This document shows, in pieces, positions 24,620-33,685 of a stretch of 64,000 nt of DNA; the stretch's first letter is position 1, and every line of letters begins with the position of its first letter. The position numbers and the translations under genes are program-made. The stretch lies in assembly GCF_001274635.1 (NCBI RefSeq), contig NZ_LBGV01000001.1:1-64000 (forward strand), given 5' to 3'. The notes under the pieces are model-generated. The model saw only the letters and a list, made by a program, of their open reading frames with translations. It ran no database searches and had not been told where the DNA came from. The DNA is from Persicobacter sp. CCB-QB2 (GTDB taxonomy: Bacteria > Bacteroidota > Bacteroidia > Cytophagales > Cyclobacteriaceae).

Positions 24620-26236
24620 CCCGAATTATTCATACAAAACACACAAAAAAAGCTATAAATCACTATATTACAATTAGTTAAATCAAAAATATAGCATCGA
24701 TTTATAGCCCAAATATGAGCAATCAAAATACAGTATTTTATCAAAAGAGTAAAGCCGTTTTCGTTGATTTTCATGGTGATGAAATGACTTCTGATGGAGG
24801 AGTTGTTCTATTGGAGAAAATAGAAAAGAAATTCGGTTATATAAATGAAATAAGTAAGGCTTACATTGATAGCCGAAATCAAAGTTTGATTCATCATAAA
24901 GCCGTTGATTTGTTCAAACAGAGGATTTTCGGCTTAGTCTTAGGATATCAGGACTGTAATGATGTGAATTATTTAAAAAATGATCCCGTGATTTCCAGTA
25001 TCTTAAATGGTTCTCTTGCCTCTCAGCCAACACTATCCCGATTTGAGATGAGCGTTGATCGAAAAGTTATCTATTCGCTATGTGAAAGCTTTGTCAGTCA
25101 TTACATTAACTCACTCAGAGGGAGGAAAAAAATCATTTTAGATTTTGATGGAACAGACGATAAAACACATGGGCACCAGCAGTTAGCCTTATTCAATGGC
25201 TATTACGGGCACCATATGTATCATCAATTATTTGTCCATGATGGGGAAACAGGACAAATAGTTCTACCAGTATTACGTCCAGGCAATAGTCATTCAAATC
25301 GTTGGTTTGTCGCGATCTTAAAAAGGTTAGTTAAAAAAATACGATCACATTATCCCGAGATAGAAATTGTCATTCGCGCAGATGCTGGGTTTAGCTGTGC
25401 TCCATTTTATAAATTAGCCAATGAATGTAATTTGAAATATACTATTGGTATTGCCAGTAATTCAATATTAAAGGCTAAAGCAGAGAAGGTGCAAAGCGCT
25501 GTGCGTCATATTTTTGAAGATGGCTCCGAAAAACATCAGCACTTTTTTAATTTCCAATATCAGGCTCAAACCTGGGAACAAGAACAAAATTGCATAGCTA
25601 AAGTCGAATGGACCGGAAAGGGGCTCAACACCCGATTTGTAATCAGTAATATGGATGAGGCAAGTGTACGAGATATATATTTTGGCTTCTATGTTAAACG
25701 GGGAGAAAGCAGCGAAAATAGGATAAAAGAAGTGAAAAATATGTGTTTCGCCGATAGGTTGTCCAATCATTTTTTTTGGCCGAACTTTTTCAGACTAATT
25801 CTATCGTCGATGGCTTATGAAATTTTCAGATTAATAAAAAAAGAAATAAGTCAGACAAAGCATGAATGGGCAAAAAAATGGCAAGTGGATACAATTCGCC
25901 TATGCCTATTAAAAATTGGTGGGACGATAAAATCGACGGTTAGACGAGTATATTATAGCTTCTCCAAGGCATTTCCACAACAAAAATTATTTTTGGAACT
26001 ACTGCAATAGATTAATTCGCAAAAACAATCCAATTTCATGGAAGAGGTCCGTCCAAACCACTCTAATCTGCTATTTCATGCATCAAATTGGTATTTTGAC
26101 CTTAAAATCTCGCTATTGAAAGCCGAATAAATAAATAAAAACACCTCACCATTTTAAGTGCCACTCCATTTGCTAGAGATATCAGGAAATACACTACCAA
26201 AATCTATTTAGATATAAAGGGTATGAATAATTCGGG
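24620..26236 (+). mobile_element. IS1380-family insertion sequence
   Basis: 1617 bp with perfect 16-bp terminal inverted repeats CCCGAATTATTCATAC. It is flanked on both sides by TTAA (24616-24619 and 26237-26240), read as a 4-bp target duplication. It carries one intact transposase gene. Its ends share the first 13 bases with the dispersed MITE family of this window. Confidence 0.9.
24715..26010 (+). CDS. IS1380-family transposase
   Basis: 431 residues, starting MSNQNTVFYQKSKAVFVDFH. Family landmarks: MTSDGGVVLLEKIEKKFG near the N terminus, RIFGLVLGYQDCNDVNYLKND, the DDE core LDFDGTDDKTHGHQQL (first Asp), IRADAGFSC (second Asp), and RGESSENRIKEVKN (Glu in the ENxIKExK motif). Open from end to end, so probably active. 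It would act on its own 16-bp ends and, by terminal similarity, on the MITE copies. Confidence 0.9.
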   Translation: MSNQNTVFYQKSKAVFVDFHGDEMTSDGGVVLLEKIEKKFGYINEISKAYIDSRNQSLIHHKAVDLFKQRIFGLVLGYQDCNDVNYLKNDPVISSILNGSLASQPTLSRFEMSVDRKVIYSLCESFVSHYINSLRGRKKIILDFDGTDDKTHGHQQLALFNGYYGHHMYHQLFVHDGETGQIVLPVLRPGNSHSNRWFVAILKRLVKKIRSHYPEIEIVIRADAGFSCAPFYKLANECNLKYTIGIASNSILKAKAEKVQSAVRHIFEDGSEKHQHFFNFQYQAQTWEQEQNCIAKVEWTGKGLNTRFVISNMDEASVRDIYFGFYVKRGESSENRIKEVKNMCFADRLSNHFFWPNFFRLILSSMAYEIFRLIKKEISQTKHEWAKKWQVDTIRLCLLKIGGTIKSTVRRVYYSFSKAFPQQKLFLELLQ

Positions 26237-26264
26237 TTAATCAATTCCTCCCTTTGGTAGGTCG

Positions 26265-26419
26265 TAGGTGTTTTACATATTTTTTTACAGCCCAGATCTT
26301 GTTGAGCTTGTTCTCTCCTCATTCACCTGCTGCCATGGGGAAAATTCAAAATTGGGATCTATTCCTTCATTTCTTCCACTTTGCAGCTAAACGAGGATTT
26401 AAGCATGAAGTAATTCAGG
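26265..26419 (+). repeat. MITE fragment (copy D)
   Basis: Lies 28 bp beyond the IS1380 element. It carries GAGCTTGTTCTCTCCTCATT, ACCTGCTGCCATGGGGAAAA and TTTGCAGCTAAACGAGGATT landmarks, ends TAATTCAGG and is followed by TTAG. The left terminus is not recognisable. Confidence 0.6.
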
Positions 26420-26496
26420 TTAGGCATTTATAATCCGGACAAAGCAAAAGGCTATCGTGCGATTTGATTTGAGCTTTTGTATCATTTAGTGGAAAT

Positions 26497-26525
26497 AAAA
26501 AAAGGCGGAACAAGTCCGCCTTTTG
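26497..26525 (-). terminator. terminator of the E2 gene
   Basis: Minus-strand GGCGGACTTG/TTCCGCC hairpin with a run of seven Ts, about 22 nt after the stop. Confidence 0.8.
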
Positions 26526-26547
26526 AATATATTTTACGTCGAATGAT

Positions 26548-28197
26548 TTAAATATGCACGTCCTTATTCCATGCCTCTAGATATTCACTCACTCGTTTTA
26601 CAAATAAACCACCTAATTGCCCATCTACAACACGATGATCATAGGAATGAGAAAGAATCATTTTTTGGCGGATGCCAATAAAATCTCCTTGTGGTGTTTC
26701 AACCACTGCAGGTTTCTTTTGAATAGATCCAAGGGCCATAATGGCGACCTGAGGCTGCATAATGATCGGGGTTCCGGCAATATTTCCGAAAGACCCAATA
26801 TTGGAAACCGTATAAGTTCCGCCACTTAAATCATCAGGACTTAATTTATTTTCACGGGCGCGCTTGGCCAAATCATTTACTTTTTCTGCCAAACCGGCAA
26901 GGCTCAGTTTATCGGCATTTTTAATGACCGGAACTATCAGGTTGCCCGAGGGAAGTGCTACTGCAATCCCTATATTAATATCTTTGCGCATGATGATGCG
27001 ATCACCATCCACGGAGGCATTAATGGCCGGATAATCCTGAATAGCTTTCACAATCGCCTGAACGAAGATAGGGGTGAAGGTAAGCTTCTCTTTATAACGT
27101 TGCTGGAAAGGATTTTTATTGGCATTTCTCCAGTTGACTACCTCGGTAACATCAGATTCCACAAAAGAGGTTACATGGGGAGCCTGACGCTTGGAGTCCA
27201 CCATACGGTCCGCAATCATTTTCCGCATACGATCCATTTCCACGATTTCATCGTTGGCCATTGGGCTCGCTTTTACCAAAGGAGCGGAATTTGAGGCCGG
27301 AGCAGAAGGCGCAACTGCTTTTGCCACAGGTGCAGCTTGTGATACCGGTTTGGCTTGTCCTCTGTTTTGGAGGTAAGCCATGATATCTTTTTTGGTCACA
27401 CGTCCTTCCAGGCCGGTACCGTTTACCTGTGCCAACTCCTGGGTAGAAATATTTTCCTTAGCGATGATGTTTCTTACCAATGGGGAATAAAAACGTTCCC
27501 CGTTCGCCGCTAAAGTGGTTCTGCTTGCCGTTGCCTGAACCGGAGCATCCTGTCCGTTTATGGCTTCAGCCTGCTTCTCCGTAATGGTTTCACTCTTGGT
27601 GCTTGATGTTACCACTGTCGTATTGCCATCAGCTGTTTTGATCAGCGCGATCGGGGATCCGATTTTCGCAAGCTCTCCTTCCTGTACTAAAATTTTAGTA
27701 AGCACGCCGGAAGCACTTGCCGGAACCTCCGTATCTACTTTGTCAGTAGCTACTTCCACTATGGATTCATCCGCTTCAATGGTGTCACCTTCTGCTTTCA
27801 GCCAGTTGTTTACCGTTGCTTCAAAAACACTTTCTCCCATCGGAGGAAGTACCATTTCTATTTCGCCGCCTGCTTCAGAAGTGTTATCCTCTGCCACAGG
27901 TTTAGCTACGGGTGTCGCCTGTGCTGCGGTGCTTTCATTTTTTGCTGGCGCATCTCCATCGGTATTAATCAAGGCGATAGGCTGACCAATTTGCGCCACC
28001 TCTCCCTCCTGAATAAGAATTTCTTGAAGTACACCCGTATGAGAAGCCGGGACATCGGTGTCTACCTTGTCCGTTGCAACTTCAACCAGTGATTCATCCT
28101 GCTGGATGTTTTCCCCCACCTGCTTCAGCCATGAATTGACGGTTGCTTCAAATACACTCTCGCCCATTGGGGGCAATACCATTTCTACAATTGCCAT
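26548..28197 (-). CDS. dihydrolipoamide acyltransferase (E2) of a 2-oxoacid dehydrogenase complex
   Basis: 549 residues from MAIVEMVLPPMGESVFEATV at 28197. Two tandem lipoyl domains (residues about 1-75 and 120-195) each have the lipoyl-lysine motif EVATDKVDT. A peripheral-subunit-binding domain (RFYSPLVRNIIAKENIS...GRVTKKDIMAYL) and a CoA-acyltransferase domain ending SHSYDHRVVDGQLGG, with the catalytic His and Asp, follow. The two-lipoyl arrangement is common in Bacteroidota branched-chain or 2-oxoglutarate type E2 proteins. A branched-chain role would connect to the leucine operon of this window, but that is inference. E1 and E3 genes are not adjacent. Confidence 0.85.
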   Translation of the reverse strand: MAIVEMVLPPMGESVFEATVNSWLKQVGENIQQDESLVEVATDKVDTDVPASHTGVLQEILIQEGEVAQIGQPIALINTDGDAPAKNESTAAQATPVAKPVAEDNTSEAGGEIEMVLPPMGESVFEATVNNWLKAEGDTIEADESIVEVATDKVDTEVPASASGVLTKILVQEGELAKIGSPIALIKTADGNTTVVTSSTKSETITEKQAEAINGQDAPVQATASRTTLAANGERFYSPLVRNIIAKENISTQELAQVNGTGLEGRVTKKDIMAYLQNRGQAKPVSQAAPVAKAVAPSAPASNSAPLVKASPMANDEIVEMDRMRKMIADRMVDSKRQAPHVTSFVESDVTEVVNWRNANKNPFQQRYKEKLTFTPIFVQAIVKAIQDYPAINASVDGDRIIMRKDINIGIAVALPSGNLIVPVIKNADKLSLAGLAEKVNDLAKRARENKLSPDDLSGGTYTVSNIGSFGNIAGTPIIMQPQVAIMALGSIQKKPAVVETPQGDFIGIRQKMILSHSYDHRVVDGQLGGLFVKRVSEYLEAWNKDVHI

Positions 28198-28386
28198 GTC
28201 AAAAAATTGATAAAAGACACAAAAAGTGCCCAATTCCAAATTACGTTTGTTCCATTGAAGATTTTGTTGAAGAATCTTCTGTGGCGAAATCACTGAAAGA
28301 CCAACGAAAGTTTTGAGTTTCGGTGTGTTTTCAGTGGTTGAAATTCGCCCTATGTAAATATAATCATTTGGTGGGTTCTATGAAAT

Positions 28387-29640
28387 TCAGGACCAGGTGC
28401 CTCGCAAGAAGCGTTGGATCATATTGAGCACTGCGTAGGAAGAAAGTTGAATGTTCCATTCCCGGTTCTTGCCCATCAGGAAATGCCGGGTAGTGGTTCG
28501 CTCTCCATCAGAAAGGGCTATCCATACGGTTCCCACCGGTTTTTCAGCGCTGCCACCATCCGGTCCGGCAATGCCTGAAGTAGCCACGCCTATATCGGTA
28601 CCTAACACTTTTCTAACTCCCTCTGCCATTTCAATGATGGTGGCCTCGGAAACAGCGCCATGGGTCTCCAGGGTAGATTTTTTCACGCCTAATATTTTTT
28701 CTTTGATTTCGTTTTGGTAGGCGACAATACTTCCATTAAAATAAGCAGATGAGCCGGGGACAGTGGTAATTAAATGCGCAATATTTCCTCCGGTACAGCT
28801 TTCGGCGGTAGAGAGTGTTAGTCCTTTTTCTTTTAATAATTTGCCCACTACGGTTTCTAAAGTTTCCTCTCCATAGCCAAAAACATAGGGGTGAGCTAAT
28901 GGTAACAGTTTTTCTGTTTCTGCTTCCAGTGCCTCTCTGAGGGCATCTTTATTTGTTCCGGCAGCCGTAAGCCGTAACTTTACCTGTCCGGGCGAGGGCA
29001 AATAAGCCAGTTTAATGTTTTCGGGCAGCCGGTCTTCCCAGTCTTTGATCTTATCCGCCAGAAAGGATTCTCCGATGCCCGCAGTTTTGATCATCTTATG
29101 GGCAATTACCGGCAGGTGAAAATACTCCCTGATTTTAGGCAGTACGGATTCTTCCATCATGATGCGCATTTCATGCGGAACACCCGGCATGCTCACAAAA
29201 ATTTTCCCATTTCTTTCGAACCACATCCCGGGAGCGGTACCATTTCTATTGGTGATTTTGGTACATTTTTCAGGAAGCATGGCCTGAAGGCGGTTAAGCT
29301 CTGTTAGTTGGCGGCCACGACTTTCGAAATAGTGCCTCACCTCTGCCAGTGCTTCTTCATCCATGCTCATACCTGAATTAAAATATTCGGCCAATAGGGG
29401 TTTGGTGAGGTCATCGCTGGTGGGACCGAGTCCGCCGGTGATAAGGGTAATATGCGCTCGGCTTTCAGCTTCCTCAAATGCCTGCATCATTTCGGATTTC
29501 ACATCCCCTACGGTGGTTTTGCGAATAACCTTAATGCCTAATTCATCCAGCTGACCACTCATCCAATGAGAGTTGGTATCCAGGGTTTGACCATATAGAA
29601 TTTCATCTCCTATTGTGAGCAGTTCAGCGTAGATATGCAT
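28387..29640 (-). CDS. cinA: CinA-like protein (molybdopterin-binding-like domain plus NMN amidohydrolase)
   Basis: 417 residues. The N-terminal COG1058 domain (LLTIGDEILYGQTLDTNSHWM, LITGGLGPTSDDLT, ISMPGVPHEM-type region) is joined to the C-terminal PncC domain (LSTAESCTGGNIAHLITTVPG, VATSGIAGPDGGS, KPVGTVWIAL). The C-terminal domain hydrolyses nicotinamide mononucleotide to nicotinate mononucleotide in NAD salvage; the N-terminal domain has ADP-ribose pyrophosphatase-type activity in some homologues. Full length with no breaks. It lies 18 nt downstream of the acyltransferase gene on the same strand, so the two are probably co-transcribed. Confidence 0.9.
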   Translation of the reverse strand: MHIYAELLTIGDEILYGQTLDTNSHWMSGQLDELGIKVIRKTTVGDVKSEMMQAFEEAESRAHITLITGGLGPTSDDLTKPLLAEYFNSGMSMDEEALAEVRHYFESRGRQLTELNRLQAMLPEKCTKITNRNGTAPGMWFERNGKIFVSMPGVPHEMRIMMEESVLPKIREYFHLPVIAHKMIKTAGIGESFLADKIKDWEDRLPENIKLAYLPSPGQVKLRLTAAGTNKDALREALEAETEKLLPLAHPYVFGYGEETLETVVGKLLKEKGLTLSTAESCTGGNIAHLITTVPGSSAYFNGSIVAYQNEIKEKILGVKKSTLETHGAVSEATIIEMAEGVRKVLGTDIGVATSGIAGPDGGSAEKPVGTVWIALSDGERTTTRHFLMGKNREWNIQLSSYAVLNMIQRFLRGTWS

Positions 29641-29658
29641 AATGTTGGTTTTTGTTTT

Positions 29659-30819
29659 TTAGCCCTTTTGTTCCAATACCTTTTTTGCATGCAGGTGATT
29701 GGTCAGCGGGTTGGTGTACATTCTTAAAATATACGGCATGTAGGCTTCGACGTGGCCGTTTATTTTCAATATTTTATTTTCGATATAAGCGATAAATTGG
29801 TCTTTGTCTTCCTGAGTATAATGATCGGTATAATGATCATTCTCATTGAGCAAATCAGCACAAATGTAGTTGGACGGCCACAGTTTGTAATGATAATGAA
29901 TCAGGGTATCGATCAATTTCGCTACGGCAAAAATATAATCGTTTCGATTACTGATATCATCCAGTGCACCTAAATGTTTGTTCAACCCTTCGGTGAACCC
30001 AATGTGTACATTTCCTTTGTATTCTACCAGTCCGGTTTGCATGGAAATGATATCATCCAAAGGTCCTTTTTGGTGGTCCGGATTCATGGATTTATTGTAG
30101 TGCTCCTGCGCTTTCAGCGCATCACAAGGATCAAATTCATAGCTTATCGCAAAAGGCTTAATGTTCATGTTTCGGATGGCTTCTTTCGGGTCTTTAGCAC
30201 CCCCCATCAACAACATTTTCAATAGGCCCGTTTGCGTGAAATCATTACCATCTTTGGCCCTTCCTTCTCGCTGCGCAATCCAAACGGATTGTTTTTCCTC
30301 TTCAATCTGGTGATGAATATAGTTGGATAGTCGCTGAGAGACAAAATACATTTCCTTAGGAGAAACATCACGGTTTACCACAAAGCTTTTGTTCAGCCTG
30401 GCCAGACGTCGAACATCCGGATTTTGCAAAAGATTCGAGCCAATAGCAATCTCGGTAGTGGGGTAGCCGGAGCGGAAAAAGGCATAATTCATCAGACCGG
30501 AATCCAGGATAATATCCCGGTGATTGGAAATATAAAGGCCGGGCTGGTTGGGCCGGGTTTCTTGAAGTCCATCCTGGGTGAAATCTTTGATCTGGCTTTT
30601 CAGCATATTGTCCAGAAAAGGGACAATTACTTTTCCCTGAAAATTATGGATGTCCTTTATGCTTCCTGCAAAGGAAGTGATTTCTTCTTTGTTTTGGTTC
30701 GGAAAGAAAAAATGAAGGGCCTCATTCAGGTACTTTGACTCCAGCAATTCCTGTATGGCTTGCTGTACCTCATGGTCCCGATAAGGTCTGATCGCATCAA
30801 AGTCGTTGGTATCTATCAT
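29659..30819 (-). CDS. PlsC-like glycerolipid acyltransferase
   Basis: 386 residues, no signal peptide. The acyltransferase block reads YISNHRDIILDSGL, where the usual HX4D motif has one additional residue between His and Asp. Further blocks are EIAIGSNLL, SFVVNRD and IAQREGRAKDGND, the last corresponding to the 'EGTRS' glycerol-phosphate motif. Long Bacteroidota proteins of this type are annotated as 1-acylglycerol-3-phosphate acyltransferase-like. The acceptor could be lysophosphatidate or another lipid, and sequence does not decide. It probably acts at the inner face of the cytoplasmic membrane. Confidence 0.7.
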   Translation of the reverse strand: MIDTNDFDAIRPYRDHEVQQAIQELLESKYLNEALHFFFPNQNKEEITSFAGSIKDIHNFQGKVIVPFLDNMLKSQIKDFTQDGLQETRPNQPGLYISNHRDIILDSGLMNYAFFRSGYPTTEIAIGSNLLQNPDVRRLARLNKSFVVNRDVSPKEMYFVSQRLSNYIHHQIEEEKQSVWIAQREGRAKDGNDFTQTGLLKMLLMGGAKDPKEAIRNMNIKPFAISYEFDPCDALKAQEHYNKSMNPDHQKGPLDDIISMQTGLVEYKGNVHIGFTEGLNKHLGALDDISNRNDYIFAVAKLIDTLIHYHYKLWPSNYICADLLNENDHYTDHYTQEDKDQFIAYIENKILKINGHVEAYMPYILRMYTNPLTNHLHAKKVLEQKG

Positions 30820-30910
30820 CTATGGTTTTGCGCTATTCAATTAAATCGCAAGTTAAGAATTTATTGTCATCCCTAACTTATTCCATTAGAATTCTTGGCA
30901 TAGGGCAATA

Positions 30911-30941
30911 AAAAAGCCCTGTTACCATTGGAACAGGGCAT
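30911..30941 (-). terminator. terminator of the folA operon
   Basis: Hairpin GCCCTGTT/AACAGGGC with TTTTTT on the minus strand, 21 nt after the folA stop. Confidence 0.85.
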
Positions 30942-30961
30942 TCATTTAGTTTGTTCTTTTT

Positions 30962-31447
30962 CTATTTTTCAAAAACGACGAAGTCGTAATCATATGGATT
31001 TTTTTCATCTGCCTGATGACGCTCCCGACTGATTTCTTTCCACTCTTCGGTCAGTTCCGGGAAATAAGTGTCGGCCTCAAAACTTTCCTGGATTTCCGTG
31101 ATATATACGCGATGCGCATGGGGCAGAATTTCATGATAAAGTTGGCCTCCGCCAATCATAAAGCAAGCTTTAGAATTTTCCTGTTCCGCTAGCGCAAATG
31201 CGGCAGGCAGGTCGGTGACGGTTTGACAACCGCTGGCCTCATAGGCTTCATTCCTGCTGACCACGATGTTCAGCCTTCCCGGCAGTGGGCACCCGATGGA
31301 CTCAAAGGTTTTTCTACCCATGATCACCGGATAGCCCATAGTGGTTTTCTTGAAATATTTTAAATCTGCCGGCAGGTGCCAGGGCATTTGGCCGTTAAGC
31401 CCGATGGCCCGGTTTTTCCCTGTGGCAACAATAAGGTTGATTTCCAT
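30962..31447 (-). CDS. folA: dihydrofolate reductase
   Basis: 161 residues, normal length. Reduces dihydrofolate to tetrahydrofolate with NADPH. Visible motifs: INLIVATGKNRAIGLNGQMPWHLPADL (substrate and Met20-loop region), VIMGRKTFESIGCPLPGR (NADPH-binding GRKT), FMIGGGQLYHEIL (GG before helix), and a C-terminal YDFVVFEK strand. It is the last gene of fmt-folA, four bases after fmt. The next gene downstream is separated by a strong terminator. Confidence 0.95.
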   Translation of the reverse strand: MEINLIVATGKNRAIGLNGQMPWHLPADLKYFKKTTMGYPVIMGRKTFESIGCPLPGRLNIVVSRNEAYEASGCQTVTDLPAAFALAEQENSKACFMIGGGQLYHEILPHAHRVYITEIQESFEADTYFPELTEEWKEISRERHQADEKNPYDYDFVVFEK

Positions 31448-31451
31448 GGGA

Positions 31452-32366
31452 TCAGTTGAATTTATATCCTCTTAAAAAGTCGGTGATTTTCATGCGCTTT
31501 TTGCCCTGAAGCTGTAAGTCCAGAATGCTCAGCGTACCGTCCGCAGTACCAAAGTAAAGATAGTTTTTACCATCGGTTTTGAATGTTCCGGTGGGCACTT
31601 CCTCCTCCACGATTTCGGTCTGGTAGACTTTCATTGTTTTGTCCTGAAGGGTCGTCCAGGCGGCAGGGTAAGGGGACAGACCTCTTACTAAATTGTGAAT
31701 TTCTTCGGTTGTTTTATCCCAATGAATCTCGCAGGTCTCCTTGAAAATTTTCGGGGCATGTTTCAGTTCCGTAGACTCATCCTGTGGTTGCAGGTCATAA
31801 TTTCCCTCACTGATTTTTTCCACGGTTTTCAGGACCAGCTTAGCGCCATTGTGCATGAGTCTTTCATAAACTGTCCCGACATTATCTTCCGGATGGATGG
31901 GCTCTTTGATCTGGTACATGATGCTGCCTGTATCGATTTCATGCTTGAGCATGAAGGTGGTGGCACCGGTTTCTTTTTCTCCATTGATGATGGCCCAGTT
32001 GATGGGCGCTGCTCCACGGTATTGCGGTAAAAGAGAGGCGTGCAAATTGAAGGTGCCTTCTGTCGGCATACTCCAAACCACTTCCGGTAACATGCGGAAG
32101 GCGACTACCACCTGAAGGTCTGCTTCGTAACTGCGAAGTTCTTCAATGAATTCCGGATTCTTCAGATTGGTGGGTTGAAGGACCGGAATGTCCTGGCTCA
32201 CGGCATATTCTTTTACCGGAGACATGGCTAATTTTTGCCCTCTGCCTTTTGGCTTATCAGGAGCGGTAATGACGGCGACCACCTTTTGGCCGGCTTCTAC
32301 TAAGGTTTGTAAGGAAGGCACCGCAAACTCCGGCGTTCCCATGAATATTATTTTTAGAGACTTCAT
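31452..32366 (-). CDS. fmt: methionyl-tRNA formyltransferase
   Basis: 304 residues. Formylates initiator Met-tRNA with 10-formyltetrahydrofolate. Visible motifs: IIFMGTPEFAVPSLQTL at the N terminus, the loop KPKGRGQKLAMSPVK, catalytic NLHASLLPQYRGAAPINW (Asn, His) and ETGATTFMLKHEIDTG (Asp), then the C-terminal OB-like domain with VRGLSPYPAAWTTL. Its pairing with folA links folate supply to its cofactor. It follows the NamZ gene after 15 nt on the same strand. Confidence 0.95.
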   Translation of the reverse strand: MKSLKIIFMGTPEFAVPSLQTLVEAGQKVVAVITAPDKPKGRGQKLAMSPVKEYAVSQDIPVLQPTNLKNPEFIEELRSYEADLQVVVAFRMLPEVVWSMPTEGTFNLHASLLPQYRGAAPINWAIINGEKETGATTFMLKHEIDTGSIMYQIKEPIHPEDNVGTVYERLMHNGAKLVLKTVEKISEGNYDLQPQDESTELKHAPKIFKETCEIHWDKTTEEIHNLVRGLSPYPAAWTTLQDKTMKVYQTEIVEEEVPTGTFKTDGKNYLYFGTADGTLSILDLQLQGKKRMKITDFLRGYKFN

Positions 32367-32381
32367 TCTTTGTTATTTATC

Positions 32382-33578
32382 CTATAATTCAAAATCAGGA
32401 TATAGCAGATACTGTTTGCGCATTTTCTTGTATTCTGTCAGCCGATCCTGCCAGGACAGTCGAATTTCATCTTCGGAAAGGTTGGCCTTGATCTGCTTTC
32501 TAAGTTGATCAGAGCCAGCCAGCTTGTCGAAGAATTTATTTTTCAGGAAAAAATTTTCTTTATCCTTATAGTGGAAGTAGGCATCCAAAAGGTATTCCAG
32601 TGAGAAAGTACGCGCGTTTTCGTCTTCTCTCAGGTCATAACCATAACAGGTCTGATTTTCAAATTTTGGGTATTTGGCCATGCCATCAATGCTTCTGGGG
32701 GTGAAGGAGAAAGGTCCTGCCTCCGGATCCGGATGTCCATATATCTGGAAAGGAATCATGGTGCCACGACCAGCGCTGATTGTTGTTCCTTCAAAAAGAC
32801 AAAGGGAAGGGTACAGGCGGATGGATTGGTAATTGGGCAGATTTGGTGATGGCTTTACCGGCAGGTCGTAGAATCTTTTATGGGAATAATGTTCCATGGG
32901 AACGATCGTGACATCGCACTGAACGCCATTTTTGAGCCATTTTTCTCCATTGATCATTTTGGCTAATTCTCCTACAGTTAAGCCATGAACAATCGGAATC
33001 GGGTGCATGCCGACAAAAGATTCAAAACCTTCTTCCAGTACCGGACCATCCACATAGTCCCCGTTGGGATTCGGTCGGTCCAGCACTACCAAAGGAATAT
33101 TCTGTTCCGCACAGGCTTCCATCACCAGGTGCAGGGTAGAAATATAAGTGTAAAAACGAACGCCGACATCCTGAATGTCAAAAACCATGACCTCTATGCC
33201 GTTCAGCATTTCCGGGCTGGGCTTTTTGCTCTTGCCATATAAAGAGAGCACCGGCAATCCGGTGGTTTTATCTTTGCCATCTTCGATTTTTTCTCCGGCA
33301 TCAGCATCTCCCCGGAAGCCATGCTCCGGAGCGAAGATTTTACTGACCTCTATTTTTTTCTTAATCAGAAAATCAACCAAATGCTTTTCCTTGATGATAG
33401 AGGTCTGATTCACTACCAAACCCACTTGCTTTCCCTCTAAAAAAGGAAAGTAGACATCGGTCTGGCTGGCGCCCATTTTTATTTCCGGAAGACTCCTAGA
33501 TTGCTCCGCAGACTGGGACTTGCATGAAAATGAAAAAATCAATGCATAAATGCACAAAATCCAAACTTTACCCTTCAT
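32382..33578 (-). CDS. namZ: NamZ-type exo-beta-N-acetylmuramidase (DUF1343), lipoprotein
   Basis: 398 residues from the ATG at 33578 (MKGKVWILCIYALIFSFSC). Cys at the end of this hydrophobic segment suggests a lipoprotein. DUF1343 landmarks: GLVVNQTSI, FAPEHGFRGDADAGEKI, VFDIQDVGVRFYTYISTL, VLDRPNPNG, PIVHGLTVGELAKMI, LCLFEGTTISAGRGT. The family removes terminal MurNAc residues from peptidoglycan fragments and is common in Bacteroidota. It is probably the first gene of the namZ-fmt-folA unit. It diverges from the permease gene at 33686. Confidence 0.85.
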   Translation of the reverse strand: MKGKVWILCIYALIFSFSCKSQSAEQSRSLPEIKMGASQTDVYFPFLEGKQVGLVVNQTSIIKEKHLVDFLIKKKIEVSKIFAPEHGFRGDADAGEKIEDGKDKTTGLPVLSLYGKSKKPSPEMLNGIEVMVFDIQDVGVRFYTYISTLHLVMEACAEQNIPLVVLDRPNPNGDYVDGPVLEEGFESFVGMHPIPIVHGLTVGELAKMINGEKWLKNGVQCDVTIVPMEHYSHKRFYDLPVKPSPNLPNYQSIRLYPSLCLFEGTTISAGRGTMIPFQIYGHPDPEAGPFSFTPRSIDGMAKYPKFENQTCYGYDLREDENARTFSLEYLLDAYFHYKDKENFFLKNKFFDKLAGSDQLRKQIKANLSEDEIRLSWQDRLTEYKKMRKQYLLYPDFEL

Positions 33579-33685
33579 TAAATATAATTCTTGCTTGATA
33601 TTCGATAGTTTTGACAATATGAAAATCATTTTTGATTTTCCCATCAAAGGGGAAATGATTTAGACATTTAAAATTAAAGATAAAA

